The notes under the pieces are model-generated. The model was not told where the DNA came from and made no database searches. It worked only from the letters and a program-made list of their open reading frames with translations. This document shows positions 28,589-37,161 of a stretch of DNA of 64,000 nt, one piece after another. Position numbers and translations under genes: made by a program. Each line of letters begins with the position of its first letter. Positions within the stretch are counted from its first letter, which is position 1. Source of the stretch: Gemmatimonadota bacterium (lineage in GTDB: Bacteria > Gemmatimonadota > Gemmatimonadetes > Longimicrobiales > Gaopeijiaceae); the NCBI GenBank assembly GCA_028874905.1, contig JAPPGZ010000073.1, positions 173,756-237,755 of the forward strand, in the 5' to 3' direction.

Positions 28589-29173
28589 TCAACGTGCCCC
28601 GAGATGACTGTTGATCGCGTCCTCCCAATTCTTCAGGTCATGGGCGAACATGGCGTTGAGCGAGGCCTCGCTCACGGCCACGCCCGCCTCCTCCAGCGGG
28701 AGAAAGTCATAGGTCACGCGGGCTGATGTCCGCCCATCGTCAACCTCGCGACAGTCGATGGTGATCGTCCAATAGCGGTCCGTGCCGTAGACGAGGTATT
28801 GGATGTGGTAGGCCGCCGGATCGTACTCGTTGATCCTCCAAACGAGGTCGGCTTCATCACCATGGCCCGCGGTCTTGAAGGTCATCCCATGCTGGACGGT
28901 CCGGTCGGCAGGGTAGATGAATTTCGGCTGGAAATGGGGCGCCCACTTTGGCTCCTCGACGGGATTGAAGAGCGGGAAGACCTCGGCGATGGGCCCGTCG
29001 AGGTCGATCTCCGCCGTTCTGGTCAGTCTCTCCGCACTGAATTGATGGTCTTGCCCAGCGGATGCGTGGGCACTGTGACCGATGTCATGCGCGGGCGTGC
29101 CGCGGTCGTCCCCGCACGCAGCGAGGCCGGCCACGACGGCCACGGAGACGGCGTGCTCCAGGGCATTGTTCAC
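28589..29173 (-). CDS. SRPBCC-fold lipoprotein
   Basis: 194 residues from GTG 29173, set by GGAGGCG upstream and by the signal peptide it gives. The N-terminus ends VAGLAAC, a good lipobox with Cys19. The mature part is a Bet v1-like polyketide-cyclase/SRPBCC domain (RTAEIDLDGPIAEVFPLFNPVEE, YWTITIDCREVDDG, VTYDFLPLEEAG). Export of an SRPBCC protein is unusual; it may carry a lipid in the periplasm. Coupled to the small downstream gene. Confidence 0.75.
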   Translation of the reverse strand: MNNALEHAVSVAVVAGLAACGDDRGTPAHDIGHSAHASAGQDHQFSAERLTRTAEIDLDGPIAEVFPLFNPVEEPKWAPHFQPKFIYPADRTVQHGMTFKTAGHGDEADLVWRINEYDPAAYHIQYLVYGTDRYWTITIDCREVDDGRTSARVTYDFLPLEEAGVAVSEASLNAMFAHDLKNWEDAINSHLGAR

Positions 29174-29216
29174 TGTGGACGCCTCCTCGATTCCGATGAG
29201 AATGAACGTTACCGAC

Positions 29217-29245
29217 ATACTAAAGTACCGTGGTACCATCGTCAA
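29217..29245 (-). promoter_or_regulatory. sigma70-type promoter of the SRPBCC lipoprotein operon
   Basis: On the minus strand TTGACG (29245-29240), a 17-base spacer and TAGTAT (29222-29217). The spacer contains GGTACC and GTACCACGGTAC, an inverted repeat that could bind a regulator. Confidence 0.6.
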
Positions 29246-29378
29246 TGTCGTTACGGCGTATGGCGGTGCCGCCGTTGGATCCGTGGGGGTTGGCTGAATA
29301 GCGAGATGCCTGGGCACGTAACCGGCGTACGCTGGTGTGCAGCCAACCGGAGAAACCATACAGGGGCGCAGGGTGTTC

Positions 29379-30032
29379 ATGGAGACACAGGCCGAAAAGC
29401 TGCGTTCCGGGCTTGCGAAGCTCGGGAGTGAGAAGTTGCGCTGGAAGCTCGCCGAGATCGCGATCGAGGCGGTGATGATCGTGTTCGCCGTCCTCGTCGC
29501 GCTCGGCTTCGAGGAGTGGCGTGAGGAACGGCAGCTTCACAGCCTCGCTGACCGCGCCCGTGTCGCGGTCGATTTGGAACTCCAGCACAATCTGACCGAA
29601 TTTGAGCGAGCTGAAGCCAACTTGATCGACGAGCAGGAGAAGATCGCGAACGCATTGCAAGAGCTGATCGAAATACAACGCGGGACGCCCGACACCAGCT
29701 TTATCGATATGGGTTTCACGTTGGGATTCCCGGAGGTTTCCACGGCTGCGTGGCGCGTAGCTCAAGTCAGTCAGGCGGCGACTTACCTGGACTACGACTG
29801 GTTGGTCGAGCGTGCCAGACAATACGATGGGCTCGAACGATACCTGGACTTCCAGGACCAGGTGATTGCAGCCGTCGGTGTGGTCGTAGCGACGGCGGAT
29901 GACGAAGACATGAACGACGCGATCACCGCGCTGCGCCAAGTCTACGGCCGCCTGAATATCCTCCTCCAGCTCCATGCGACTCTGCAGGAGGGGATGGCGG
30001 GGTATCTGCGGGAGAGTGGCAGGGTTCGGTGA
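29379..30032 (+). CDS. DUF6090-like membrane-anchored protein
   Basis: 217 residues from ATG 29379. Basic N-terminus, one membrane helix (IEAVMIVFAVLVALGFEEWR), then a helical extracytoplasmic domain. Same plan and similar helix as the protein at 14.9 kb. Function unknown. The shared divergent region with the SRPBCC lipoprotein gene is about 200 bases. Confidence 0.68.
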   Translation: METQAEKLRSGLAKLGSEKLRWKLAEIAIEAVMIVFAVLVALGFEEWREERQLHSLADRARVAVDLELQHNLTEFERAEANLIDEQEKIANALQELIEIQRGTPDTSFIDMGFTLGFPEVSTAAWRVAQVSQAATYLDYDWLVERARQYDGLERYLDFQDQVIAAVGVVVATADDEDMNDAITALRQVYGRLNILLQLHATLQEGMAGYLRESGRVR

Positions 30033-30074
30033 GGTGCTTTGGGTTAGCTTGCCCACGTCCGGTTCGCTCTGCGG

Positions 30075-30290
30075 ATGGGCTGGGACGGGACCATTTGGGT
30101 GGGCCGTGGAGGCGAGTATCCGAAAAGCGGACGGTCCTATCGACGTGCTAACCGCCGCGGGGGAGTACACCCTCCCCGGCAGGCTCCCCGATGCTACGCG
30201 ACGCTTTCGGCCCCGAACGGCCTGTTTGTCTTTCTGGTCGTCGGGGTGCGGCACTTCAGAAGCGTAGTCCACCGACTCACTCGCGCGTCA
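30075..30290 (+). pseudogene. C-terminal fragment of a 6-bladed propeller gene
   Basis: Three successive frames reconstruct the last blade of the propeller family: GWDGTIWVGRGGEYPKSG, then [16 protein letters not shown] after a frame change, then DAFGPNGLFVFLVV after another. The rest of the gene is absent. A decayed tail, with at least two indels. Confidence 0.65.
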
Positions 30291-30415
30291 CATTCCGTCC
30301 TGATCGAACGGCGAACATGCCTCATACCCTGGTCGTACATCAGGCACACGGTCCGCCACCGTAGCTGAGCACAAGCGGAGAGAGGGACTGGAGCAGGGCC
30401 AAGCAAAGCGATACA

Positions 30416-31273
30416 TTACGGGCTGTCGGTGGCGGTAGGCAAGAGGTGATCGGCAATGTAGCGGTGCATCCTCGCAGCCACCGTGCGAAAGGCGTCATCA
30501 GAAAGGTGCAATTCATTATCCCAATGCTCACGATACCTATTGTCCGCAAGCTCGTTACTCACGTCGCCACGGAGATCGACGTAGTGAACACCGTCAATAC
30601 TCACTGCCAACTCTCCAATCATCTTGTTGAATCGGTCGATCAGAGTTGCGATCGTTTGGGTATTCTCGTCAAGATTCAAACGTCCCATACGCCTGAAAGA
30701 CGGCCAGAGCCAAGGTCCCGGAAGGAAACCCCTGCCGCCCCACCAACCTCGACCGTCTGGAACGGCGTAGGCGTATCCATGAACAAGTATCGGAATCGTC
30801 TTGTTCCACAGATCCTGACAGACCTTTTGAATCTTTATTATGAGGTACGTGTACGCTTTGCGTAAGCGAACATCAATGACTTGCTTGACCACTGGTTCAC
30901 TGAGTGCCTCTGTGGAGAGCTCCCTGTGGTTCAGAAAGACCCCCAGCTCCGGCCCGGAAATATCGTTTCCTCCTCCTGACAGAAGGACGGCGACCGGAGT
31001 CTCGTCGCGTTCTTCGAGGCGTGCCAAGCAGTCGCACAGCTTGCTAAACTGTTTGGGATCGTACGCCATTGATTGCATGGTATCGCCGTGATGCGCTACG
31101 GATTTCACTACGTAGCCGATATCTTGCAATGCGTCAACTATGTCAGTGTCTATGTCTATTCGTCCCCCAAGGAAGTCCCCATAAGCAAACCACGAGTCGC
31201 CTTCGGCGACTAGGGTGCCGGTGGCACCAGCGATCCTTCTCCGGGCTGTCATCACTTCGTGTTCATAATGCAT
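30416..31273 (-). CDS. SGNH/GDSL-type hydrolase
   Basis: 285 residues from ATG 31273 (ATG 31252 is an alternative). Block I is EGDSWFAYG with catalytic Ser27, block III is GGGND with Asn103, and the block V His/Asp lies in LHLSDDAF near residue 260. No signal peptide, so it is cytosolic or exported by another route. Codon use is visibly more A+T-rich than in neighbouring genes, and with the small gene at 31.5 kb it may be an imported pair. Substrate (ester, acyl chain or glycan acetyl group) unknown. Confidence 0.78.
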   Translation of the reverse strand: MHYEHEVMTARRRIAGATGTLVAEGDSWFAYGDFLGGRIDIDTDIVDALQDIGYVVKSVAHHGDTMQSMAYDPKQFSKLCDCLARLEERDETPVAVLLSGGGNDISGPELGVFLNHRELSTEALSEPVVKQVIDVRLRKAYTYLIIKIQKVCQDLWNKTIPILVHGYAYAVPDGRGWWGGRGFLPGPWLWPSFRRMGRLNLDENTQTIATLIDRFNKMIGELAVSIDGVHYVDLRGDVSNELADNRYREHWDNELHLSDDAFRTVAARMHRYIADHLLPTATDSP

Positions 31274-31493
31274 TGCGAAATCCCGTCCAATTGGTCTTGA
31301 GGGTCAGTGGTTGTCTACAAGATACTGTGGAACCAGTTGGCGTGGCGTCTGGCTCGCCCGTTGACGCCTTGCCCGAGGGGCGAGTTGCACACGTGGAACC
31401 GGGCCCGTAACTCATTGAGGGTGTCGGATCTCGGCACCGGATGGCCAAAGCGGGGTGCACAGTGGTCTTATGCCTCAGTGTGCTTGATGGCAA

Positions 31494-31835
31494 TCATTCC
31501 TCTACTGTCCATATTAGCACGTATTTTGCGGTTGAGAACGGTGAGCTTATATAGTTGAATGTATGCTCACATTCACCCGCTCCAACTTGGCTTGCGAGTG
31601 CATAGGTCGTTCCAAGATGATCGTCGGGGTCTGGGTGATCGTCATCAAAAAGATCGATACGTGCCCGTTTCTTGAATGATATGGGCTTTTCGCTCTCGAG
31701 GTTCGCAGTTGACCCGTCGTTCATCCTCTTCTTCCAGCGGGTTACGCCTTTGACTACAAGGCGTGCTTCATCTGGGCCGGTGTTGTCCTCAGTGTCGTGA
31801 CATACCAAGGACTTCAGTAGGAGCTTGGGCATCAT
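31494..31835 (-). CDS. small C2-like beta-sandwich protein
   Basis: 113 residues from ATG 31835, chosen because GAGAAAGGGAAT precedes it. Alternating beta strands and acidic loops (CHDTEDNTGPDEARLVVKG, DLFDDDHPDPDDHLG, AKYVLIWTVEE) resemble a compact C2-type or calcium-binding sandwich: the DDDHPDPDD loop could bind Ca2+. It precedes the SGNH hydrolase on the same strand and shares its A+T-richer composition, so they may act together. Not assigned to a named family. Confidence 0.6.
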   Translation of the reverse strand: MMPKLLLKSLVCHDTEDNTGPDEARLVVKGVTRWKKRMNDGSTANLESEKPISFKKRARIDLFDDDHPDPDDHLGTTYALASQVGAGECEHTFNYISSPFSTAKYVLIWTVEE

Positions 31836-32411
31836 ATTCCCTTTCTCTAGGTAACGGCTCGCTCTCCGAGAGCCGACGTGTTGCCGGCAACTAGGTGCGG
31901 GCCGGGTTTCGATGTTAGTGATCAAGCGAGCGGCGAAGTCATCGCTACGATCGTCAAAGCCCTCGTCCGCTCTGAGGGGATAGCCGAAGAGCGGGTTGTC
32001 GCATCGTTCGCGGGGGCGTAGCGCCGCGGCCGCGAGCTGAACGGCCCGCTTGGCCAGGACGTCGGGCACGAACGGGAGCTCGGGCGTATCGGCACCCCGG
32101 GTCCGGTCGAGGACATCACCGTCCGCTAGGGGCAGAGGTGGCTTTCGCTGGGCTCCACGATGCATCGCGAACATGCTCACGCAGCCGGCTCAACTCGGTC
32201 TCGAGGTCATCGGGGCGCCTTGATCGAAGTCAACATTGTGGGGCCGATCTGTGCGTTCGAGACGGTCTTCGCTGCGGTCATTCAACTAACGCCCTTCATT
32301 ATGGCGCCCGCCCAGCGACTCGTGGGCGATAGATGGCACCTCATCGGCGATTCTTTGGCGATCGAACGCGATCCAGGCTAGAATGCGCCCAAGCGCTAAA
32401 GGGAGGGCCCC
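31836..32411. other. gap without a supported gene
   Basis: A minus-strand frame extends the small C2-like protein upstream to 32180, but that part is low in protein-like character and lies beyond a good start site. I see no RNA gene. The last 60 bases hold the leader of the kinase gene, including GGGAGGG. Confidence 0.3.
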
Positions 32412-34775
32412 GTGACGAACGACCCGGACGAGCTCCTTCGCCAGAACAAGGCGTTGCCGGAGCGCCACTCGAGACTGTCCCGGGCCCTGGTCCGGATCAG
32501 CGCGAGCCTCGACCTCGACACAGTACTGCGCGAGGTCGTCGACAGCGCCCGCGCTGTGACCGGGGCCGGCATCGGACTCATCACGGCCACCGACGAGCCG
32601 GACCGACCCCACCGCTTTCTCACTTCCGGCATCGCCCCGGAAGATCACCGGCAACTGGCCGCGCGGGACGACGGACGCCAGCTGTTCGAGCACCTCCGGC
32701 AACTCCCGGGCCCGTTGAGAGTCAGCGACCTGGGCGCCTACGTCCGAACGCTCGGCATCGACCCGGCCGTGCTTCCGGGCAACACGTTGCAGGCCACGCC
32801 GATCCGTCATCAGGGTGTGTACCTGGGCGGCCTAGTTCTTGCTAACAAGCAGGGCGGTCGTGAGTTCGCCGACGAGGACGAAGAGATGCTCGTGCTCTTT
32901 GCGTCGCAGGCGGCGGCGGCGATCGCCAACGCTCGCGCCTACCGGGACGAGCTTCGAGCGAGAGCAAAGCTGGAGGCCTTGGTCGAAACTTCACCGGTAG
33001 GCGTGGTTCTCTTCGACGCCAAAACCGGCGGCCTGGTGTCGTGGAACCGGGAGGCGACGAGGATCGTGGAAGGGCTCAAAATGCCGGATCGCCCAATCGA
33101 TCAGCTGCTGGAGATCGTTACGTCCCGCGGGGCCGACGGGCGTGAGGTCGACCTCACCGAAGATCCCGCGATTTCAGAGGAGCTGAGGCGCGGTGAGACG
33201 CTCCGCAACGAGGAGATCGTGCTCTCGGTGCCCGATGGCCGGAGCGTGAGGACACTGGTCAACGTGACGCCGATCCATGCAGCCGACGGCGGGGTCGAGT
33301 TCGTCGTCGTTACAATGCAGGATCTGGCCCCATTCGAGGAACTCGAGCGAATGCGGACGGAGTTTCTCGCGATCGTGAGTCATGAACTGCGAACGCCGCT
33401 AACCTCTATCAAGGGCTGCGCGGGCGCCGTGCTCGAGGCATCGCCGGGTTTCGCCCCGGCAGAAATGCTGCAGTTCTTCCGCATCATCAATGCGCAGGCC
33501 GATCAGATGAGCAGCCTCGTCAGCGACCTGCTGGATGCCGGACGCATCGCCACGGGTACGCTGTCGGTCGCGCCGGAGATCTCGGACATCGGGGCGCTGG
33601 TGGATGCGGCGAGGACCACGTTCCAGGCCGCCGCCGGCCGCCACACCGTCGTCATCGACATTCCGCTGGGCCTGCCCCTCGTGATGGTCGACCGACAACG
33701 CATCTCCCAGGTTCTGCACAACCTCCTCACCAACGCGGCAAGGCGCTCTCCGGAGTCGTCGCCCATCCAGGTCAGCGTGCGGCGCGACGGAACGCATGTC
33801 GCGATCTCGGTATCCGACCGCGGCCAGGGTATTCCACCCGACCGTGTACCGCACCTGTTCCGGAAGCACCCAATCATGGATGACGCAGAGCGCGGTCTCG
33901 GGCGTGGACTGGGTCTGGCCATTTGCAAGGGGTTGGTCGAGGCCCACGGCGGGCGCATCCAGGCCACGAGCGGCGGCGAGGGCTGGGGCGCCCGGTTCAC
34001 CTTCACGGTCCCGGTTGCCGAAGAAGCTCGCGTCGACCCTGCAACGGCGTCCTCCCACGAGAGGCCAGCAGGACTGGACCGGCAACTTCCGGCGCGGCAG
34101 CGCATCCTAGTGGTGGACGACGATCCACAAACGCTGCTCTTCGTTCGCGACGCGCTAAGGGCGGCGGGCTACCACGTGCTGGTGACCGGCGACCATCGGG
34201 AGGTGTCCCGCGTCATCCGCGCAGAGAAACCGCATCTTGTGCTGCTCGATCTGATGTTGCCGGGGACGGACGGCATCAAGCTGATGGCAGAGGTTCCCGA
34301 GCTGGGCGATCGGCCGGTCATCTTTATTTCGGCGTACGGAAGGGACGAGACGATCGCGAGGGCGCTCGGGGCAGGCGCAGCCGACTACGTCGTCAAGCCG
34401 TTCTCGTCGACGGAACTGACCGCGAGGGTCCGGGCGGCACTGAGAAAGCATGCGGAGCCCGAACCGTTTGTGCTGGGAGAGCTTGCCATCGACTACGAGC
34501 GGCGCCAGGTGACCCTGGCCGATGATCCGGTAAGACTCACAGCCACGGAGTACGAGGTGTTGCGCCTGCTGTCGGCCAATGCCGGACGGGTGCTCACATA
34601 CCGCTCCCTGCTCCGCCAGGCCTGGATGCGCTATCCGGACCGCGCCAGCCCGAAGCTCGTCCACGCCGTCGTCAAAAGGCTCCGCCGCAAGCTGGGCGAG
34701 GACGCGGCTAGCGCGGCCTACATCCTGAACGAGCGTCACGTTGGCTACCGGATGCCAGCGGGGCCCGACGCGTGA
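32412..34775 (+). CDS. soluble histidine kinase fused to an OmpR-type response regulator
   Basis: 787 residues from GTG 32412 behind GGGAGGG. Domains in order: GAF (about 25-180), PAS-like (about 185-300), HisKA with H324 in IVSHELRTPLTS, HATPase (N box HNLLTNAARRS, G boxes DRGQGIP and GRGLGLAIC), REC (D569-D571 in ILVVDDDPQ, phospho-acceptor D613 in LLDLMLPG), and a winged-helix Trans_reg_C DNA-binding domain (690-785). A complete two-component system in one chain with no membrane segment; the phosphorylated regulator would bind DNA while tethered to its kinase. Signal sensed by GAF is intracellular and unknown. Confidence 0.88.
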   Translation: MTNDPDELLRQNKALPERHSRLSRALVRISASLDLDTVLREVVDSARAVTGAGIGLITATDEPDRPHRFLTSGIAPEDHRQLAARDDGRQLFEHLRQLPGPLRVSDLGAYVRTLGIDPAVLPGNTLQATPIRHQGVYLGGLVLANKQGGREFADEDEEMLVLFASQAAAAIANARAYRDELRARAKLEALVETSPVGVVLFDAKTGGLVSWNREATRIVEGLKMPDRPIDQLLEIVTSRGADGREVDLTEDPAISEELRRGETLRNEEIVLSVPDGRSVRTLVNVTPIHAADGGVEFVVVTMQDLAPFEELERMRTEFLAIVSHELRTPLTSIKGCAGAVLEASPGFAPAEMLQFFRIINAQADQMSSLVSDLLDAGRIATGTLSVAPEISDIGALVDAARTTFQAAAGRHTVVIDIPLGLPLVMVDRQRISQVLHNLLTNAARRSPESSPIQVSVRRDGTHVAISVSDRGQGIPPDRVPHLFRKHPIMDDAERGLGRGLGLAICKGLVEAHGGRIQATSGGEGWGARFTFTVPVAEEARVDPATASSHERPAGLDRQLPARQRILVVDDDPQTLLFVRDALRAAGYHVLVTGDHREVSRVIRAEKPHLVLLDLMLPGTDGIKLMAEVPELGDRPVIFISAYGRDETIARALGAGAADYVVKPFSSTELTARVRAALRKHAEPEPFVLGELAIDYERRQVTLADDPVRLTATEYEVLRLLSANAGRVLTYRSLLRQAWMRYPDRASPKLVHAVVKRLRRKLGEDAASAAYILNERHVGYRMPAGPDA

Positions 34776-34949
34776 TGATGCCGTGGCGATACTACCGGGG
34801 CCGTACCCTGCGCCGTTTTGCTCCTGACCGTGTCCTGCGGCAAGGACGACATGCAGGTTGCGCCGATCCCTTCCGTGCCGACCGCAATCACGGTCTCTCC
34901 CGCGGCCGCGACACTGGTTTCGTTCCTGTATTCTGATGAGGTGGCATAA
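34775..34949 (+). pseudogene. 5' remnant of a Big_2 Ig-like lipoprotein gene
   Basis: An ATG overlaps the kinase stop (ATGA). It begins MMPWRYYR; with one frame change near 34797 it continues VPCAVLLLTVSCGKDD, a lipoprotein signal peptide with lipobox VSC, then ITVSPAAATLVS, the start of a bacterial Ig-like (Big_2) domain. The sequence is cut off at about 34930, where A+T-rich island DNA starts. Coupling to the kinase suggests it was in the same operon. Confidence 0.55.
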
Positions 34950-35095
34950 GTATAGATATTACAATGTGTTATGATATCTTAGATATCCGTCATCCCATTT
35001 TTATGTCCTCATTCCTGAACGGGATTCTGTTCGACGTTGGTGAACGCCGACGGACAGCGGACCCAGGGCGGCCGGGTAACCGATCTGTCCACGGT

Positions 35096-35440
35096 TCACA
35101 GGTCGCTGGCTTTCGGCGTGGACTCGCTAACAAACGTACGGGACCTATTGACCGTCGATCCGCCAACAGTCCCTTGAGCGCGGGCATACGCCATGAAGTG
35201 CCACCATGTCTGCGTGTACTTCCCTTGACTCCGCTTCTTCTGCAGATCCTCCCATTTCTCGGCGCAAACGCCTTCCTGGTATTTGGAGCCGCGCCTACTC
35301 CACTCATCCCACAAGCGGAGCCCTCTCTCCGTTCCCTCGTAATAGTTGAATAGCGCGATCCCGGCGCGGAGCCATAGATCGTAGCTGTGATCTGGGTCGA
35401 TACCCGCGAGATTATCCTTGATCCTCACGTCGCTTGGATT
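35096..35440 (-). pseudogene. fragment of a primase C-terminal (PriCT_2) gene
   Basis: The minus-strand frame reads LAGIDPDHSYDLWLRAGIAL and LRLWDEWSRRGSKYQEGVC then AEKWEDLQ, matching the PriCT_2 domain of phage and plasmid primase-helicases. The primase core and helicase parts are missing on both sides, and its 5' end runs into the DsbA-like gene. It marks replication-module DNA from a mobile element. Confidence 0.6.
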
Positions 35441-35447
35441 ACTCACT

Positions 35448-36329
35448 TCACACGCCTTCGTGAATTGATGTCGTCTTCGGCGTCTCACCTCTCGCTGCGA
35501 AAGATACCAAGGAAGCAGGCCCCGCAATACATGGCACGTCGATTGCCTCCTGTTTGGGCACCGTGCGCGAGGCTGCTAGGAACTTCACATCTCGCGCGGC
35601 ACTGATCCGACAGTTAGTGCTGGCAAGACCGCCGCCAGCCAAGATCGCGCCCTCGGCGCACTGCTGCCGACTGGCGGTGCCAACCTGGACGAGAACAGAA
35701 TCGAGGCCGTGTACCCCAGTCTCAATGCCCTCTTTCGTCACGAATGCTGGAGTTCCGCGTATCCCGAGACGGTTGGCGAGAGCAATGCTTGCGGTCAGGC
35801 GGCTCGATGCTCGCTCGCTTTCCATGCAGACGACCAAAGCTTGCACATCAGGCACGCCAACCCCCTGGACGAAGTCCTCCCATGTCCCCTCATCCATCCA
35901 CTCGTCCGTACTCATCAACCCATGATGGATTTCTCGGAACATCCCCTGCTCTTCAGCACAAACGGCGGCATTGGCCGCTTCGCGGGCAAGAGGATGAATC
36001 TGATCCAATGGAAGATGCAGGAGCGCGATAGCGAGGCCTCCAGCCACTGCCCGCACCAGAGTTGGCTCGACCGAACGGCAGAATGGACACTGGTAGTCTG
36101 TGAACATCACGATAGTATCCGACGGTGGTGGTTGGCTCGCGATGACACTCGCTTGCGAGATCAGGTCATCCCACGACGACTCGACGAGCGCTCGCTGTTC
36201 GCTCATTGCCCGCCAACCAGCATACCATCGTCCCACCGGACCCGTCGGGCCGAGAAGGAGTACTAAGAGGGTCGCCAATATGCCCACGTTGACGACAGTG
36301 TTCAAGCGGTTCGGTGCGGTATCAGACAC
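35448..36329 (-). CDS. DsbA-like exported thioredoxin-fold protein
   Basis: 293 residues. An N-terminal membrane anchor or signal segment (VVNVGILATLLVLLLGPTG) is followed by a DsbA/Thioredoxin_4 domain: C81-P-F-C84 in FTDYQCPFCRSVEPTL and a cis-Pro in IRGTPAFV. The last 60 residues are Cys-containing and do not fit the fold well, possibly read-in after a recombination. It is the downstream member of propeller (37.2 kb), thiol-oxidoreductase fragment and Cys-rich peptide genes on the same strand, so disulfide formation in the peptide is an attractive role. Confidence 0.78.
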   Translation of the reverse strand: MSDTAPNRLNTVVNVGILATLLVLLLGPTGPVGRWYAGWRAMSEQRALVESSWDDLISQASVIASQPPPSDTIVMFTDYQCPFCRSVEPTLVRAVAGGLAIALLHLPLDQIHPLAREAANAAVCAEEQGMFREIHHGLMSTDEWMDEGTWEDFVQGVGVPDVQALVVCMESERASSRLTASIALANRLGIRGTPAFVTKEGIETGVHGLDSVLVQVGTASRQQCAEGAILAGGGLASTNCRISAARDVKFLAASRTVPKQEAIDVPCIAGPASLVSFAARGETPKTTSIHEGV

Positions 36330-36538
36330 GGGATGACCTCCTTGATGTCCGAAGGAAGGGGGAGCGCCACAACAACTCGAACCCCCATCTCACTAACGGA
36401 GGATTCTCGGGGACGTTATAGGCCGGCTGATCTAAACCCGTGGGGCTCGTGCGCAGGATCGCAAAGTTCCCGCGCGAGCATTACCACAAGGCGCGGCGAC
36501 GCTTTCAGGCGCCAAGTCCTCTCCTTCTCCTGTCACAT

Positions 36539-36558
36539 CCACCGCACTTCTGCGGTGG
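36539..36558. terminator. perfect 8-bp hairpin downstream of the Cys-rich peptide gene
   Basis: CCACCGCA, loop CTTC, TGCGGTGG. It lies between the Cys-rich peptide gene and the DsbA-like gene on the minus strand. No U run follows, so it may be a 3' stabilising hairpin or attenuator rather than a strong terminator. Confidence 0.5.
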
Positions 36559-36600
36559 AAGCTCTCTAGGAAGTGCTAGGCTTGTTGGATCACGACATTC

Positions 36601-36819
36601 TCAGTCGAGATCGATACAATCCCCTACGCTTACTGGGCCATCCTCGGTGTGGCAGTAGTGGTAGTAACAGAGCTGCTCATCGTTGTCCCACAGCCATGCG
36701 CAGACAATGCAATTTTCACTGTAGGCGCAGGCCCAATCATCCGACTGAGCAGCCGCCGTAGGGGCGACGACCAGGATGGCCAGCAACCCCAAGAGCCTCG
36801 TTAGTGATCCATTACGCAT
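36601..36819 (-). CDS. small secreted Cys-rich peptide precursor
   Basis: 72 residues: basic N-terminus, hydrophobic core and a signal-peptidase site near PTAAAQ, leaving a mature peptide of about 47 residues with six Cys (AC, NCIVC, LC, HYC, DC) and many aromatic residues. Its size fits a three-disulfide peptide. It sits between a 6-bladed propeller gene and a DsbA-like gene on one strand, separated from the first by a decayed thiol-oxidoreductase fragment. No known family recognised. Confidence 0.65.
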   Translation of the reverse strand: MRNGSLTRLLGLLAILVVAPTAAAQSDDWACAYSENCIVCAWLWDNDEQLCYYHYCHTEDGPVSVGDCIDLD

Positions 36820-36909
36820 TCGCTTTAATCCTCCCCTTCAGGTTGTTCACCCGATCCGATGTGACCAAGTGGTAGTACTACGGTTTATCCGCACGGACCC
36901 CAAGCAACA

Positions 36910-37160
36910 TGCCCGTCCGAAGGCCATCTAAGCCTGCTTCAATCCTCCCGTCTGTAATGCACGTCGTGTTGCCGCAGACGCCGAAACTGGCCAGACCGGC
37001 GTTTCTCGGCCCACAGTCCGAGGTGGCCTCGCTCGCCATTCAGGTGATGGAGCGTCTCGGATCGAACGGCCGTCTTCGTGGGCAAACTTCTTCTCAATGT
37101 CGCTCGGCCATACTCAACTCGTCCGTTTCCATCAAAGCGTGGTGGATGTCGGGAAACATG
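36910..37160 (-). pseudogene. decayed fragment of a second DsbA-like gene
   Basis: Minus-strand reading gives MFPDIHHALMETDELSMAE then a stop, matching MFREIHHGLMSTDEWM of the intact DsbA-like protein at 35.4-36.3 kb. After frame changes it continues NAGLASFGV and TDGRIEAGLDGL, comparable to GTPAFV and TKEGIETGVHGL of the same protein. The active-site half is missing. A duplicated and lost oxidoreductase gene next to the propeller. Confidence 0.6.
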
Positions 37161-37161
37161 A

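Noticed and set aside
31836..32180. N-terminal extension of the C2-like protein
   Set aside because: Better start with ribosome binding site at 31835; the extension has no protein-like pattern.
35387..36266. Plus-strand open frames opposite the DsbA-like gene
   Set aside because: No start signals or motifs; the minus strand encodes CPFC and cis-Pro motifs.
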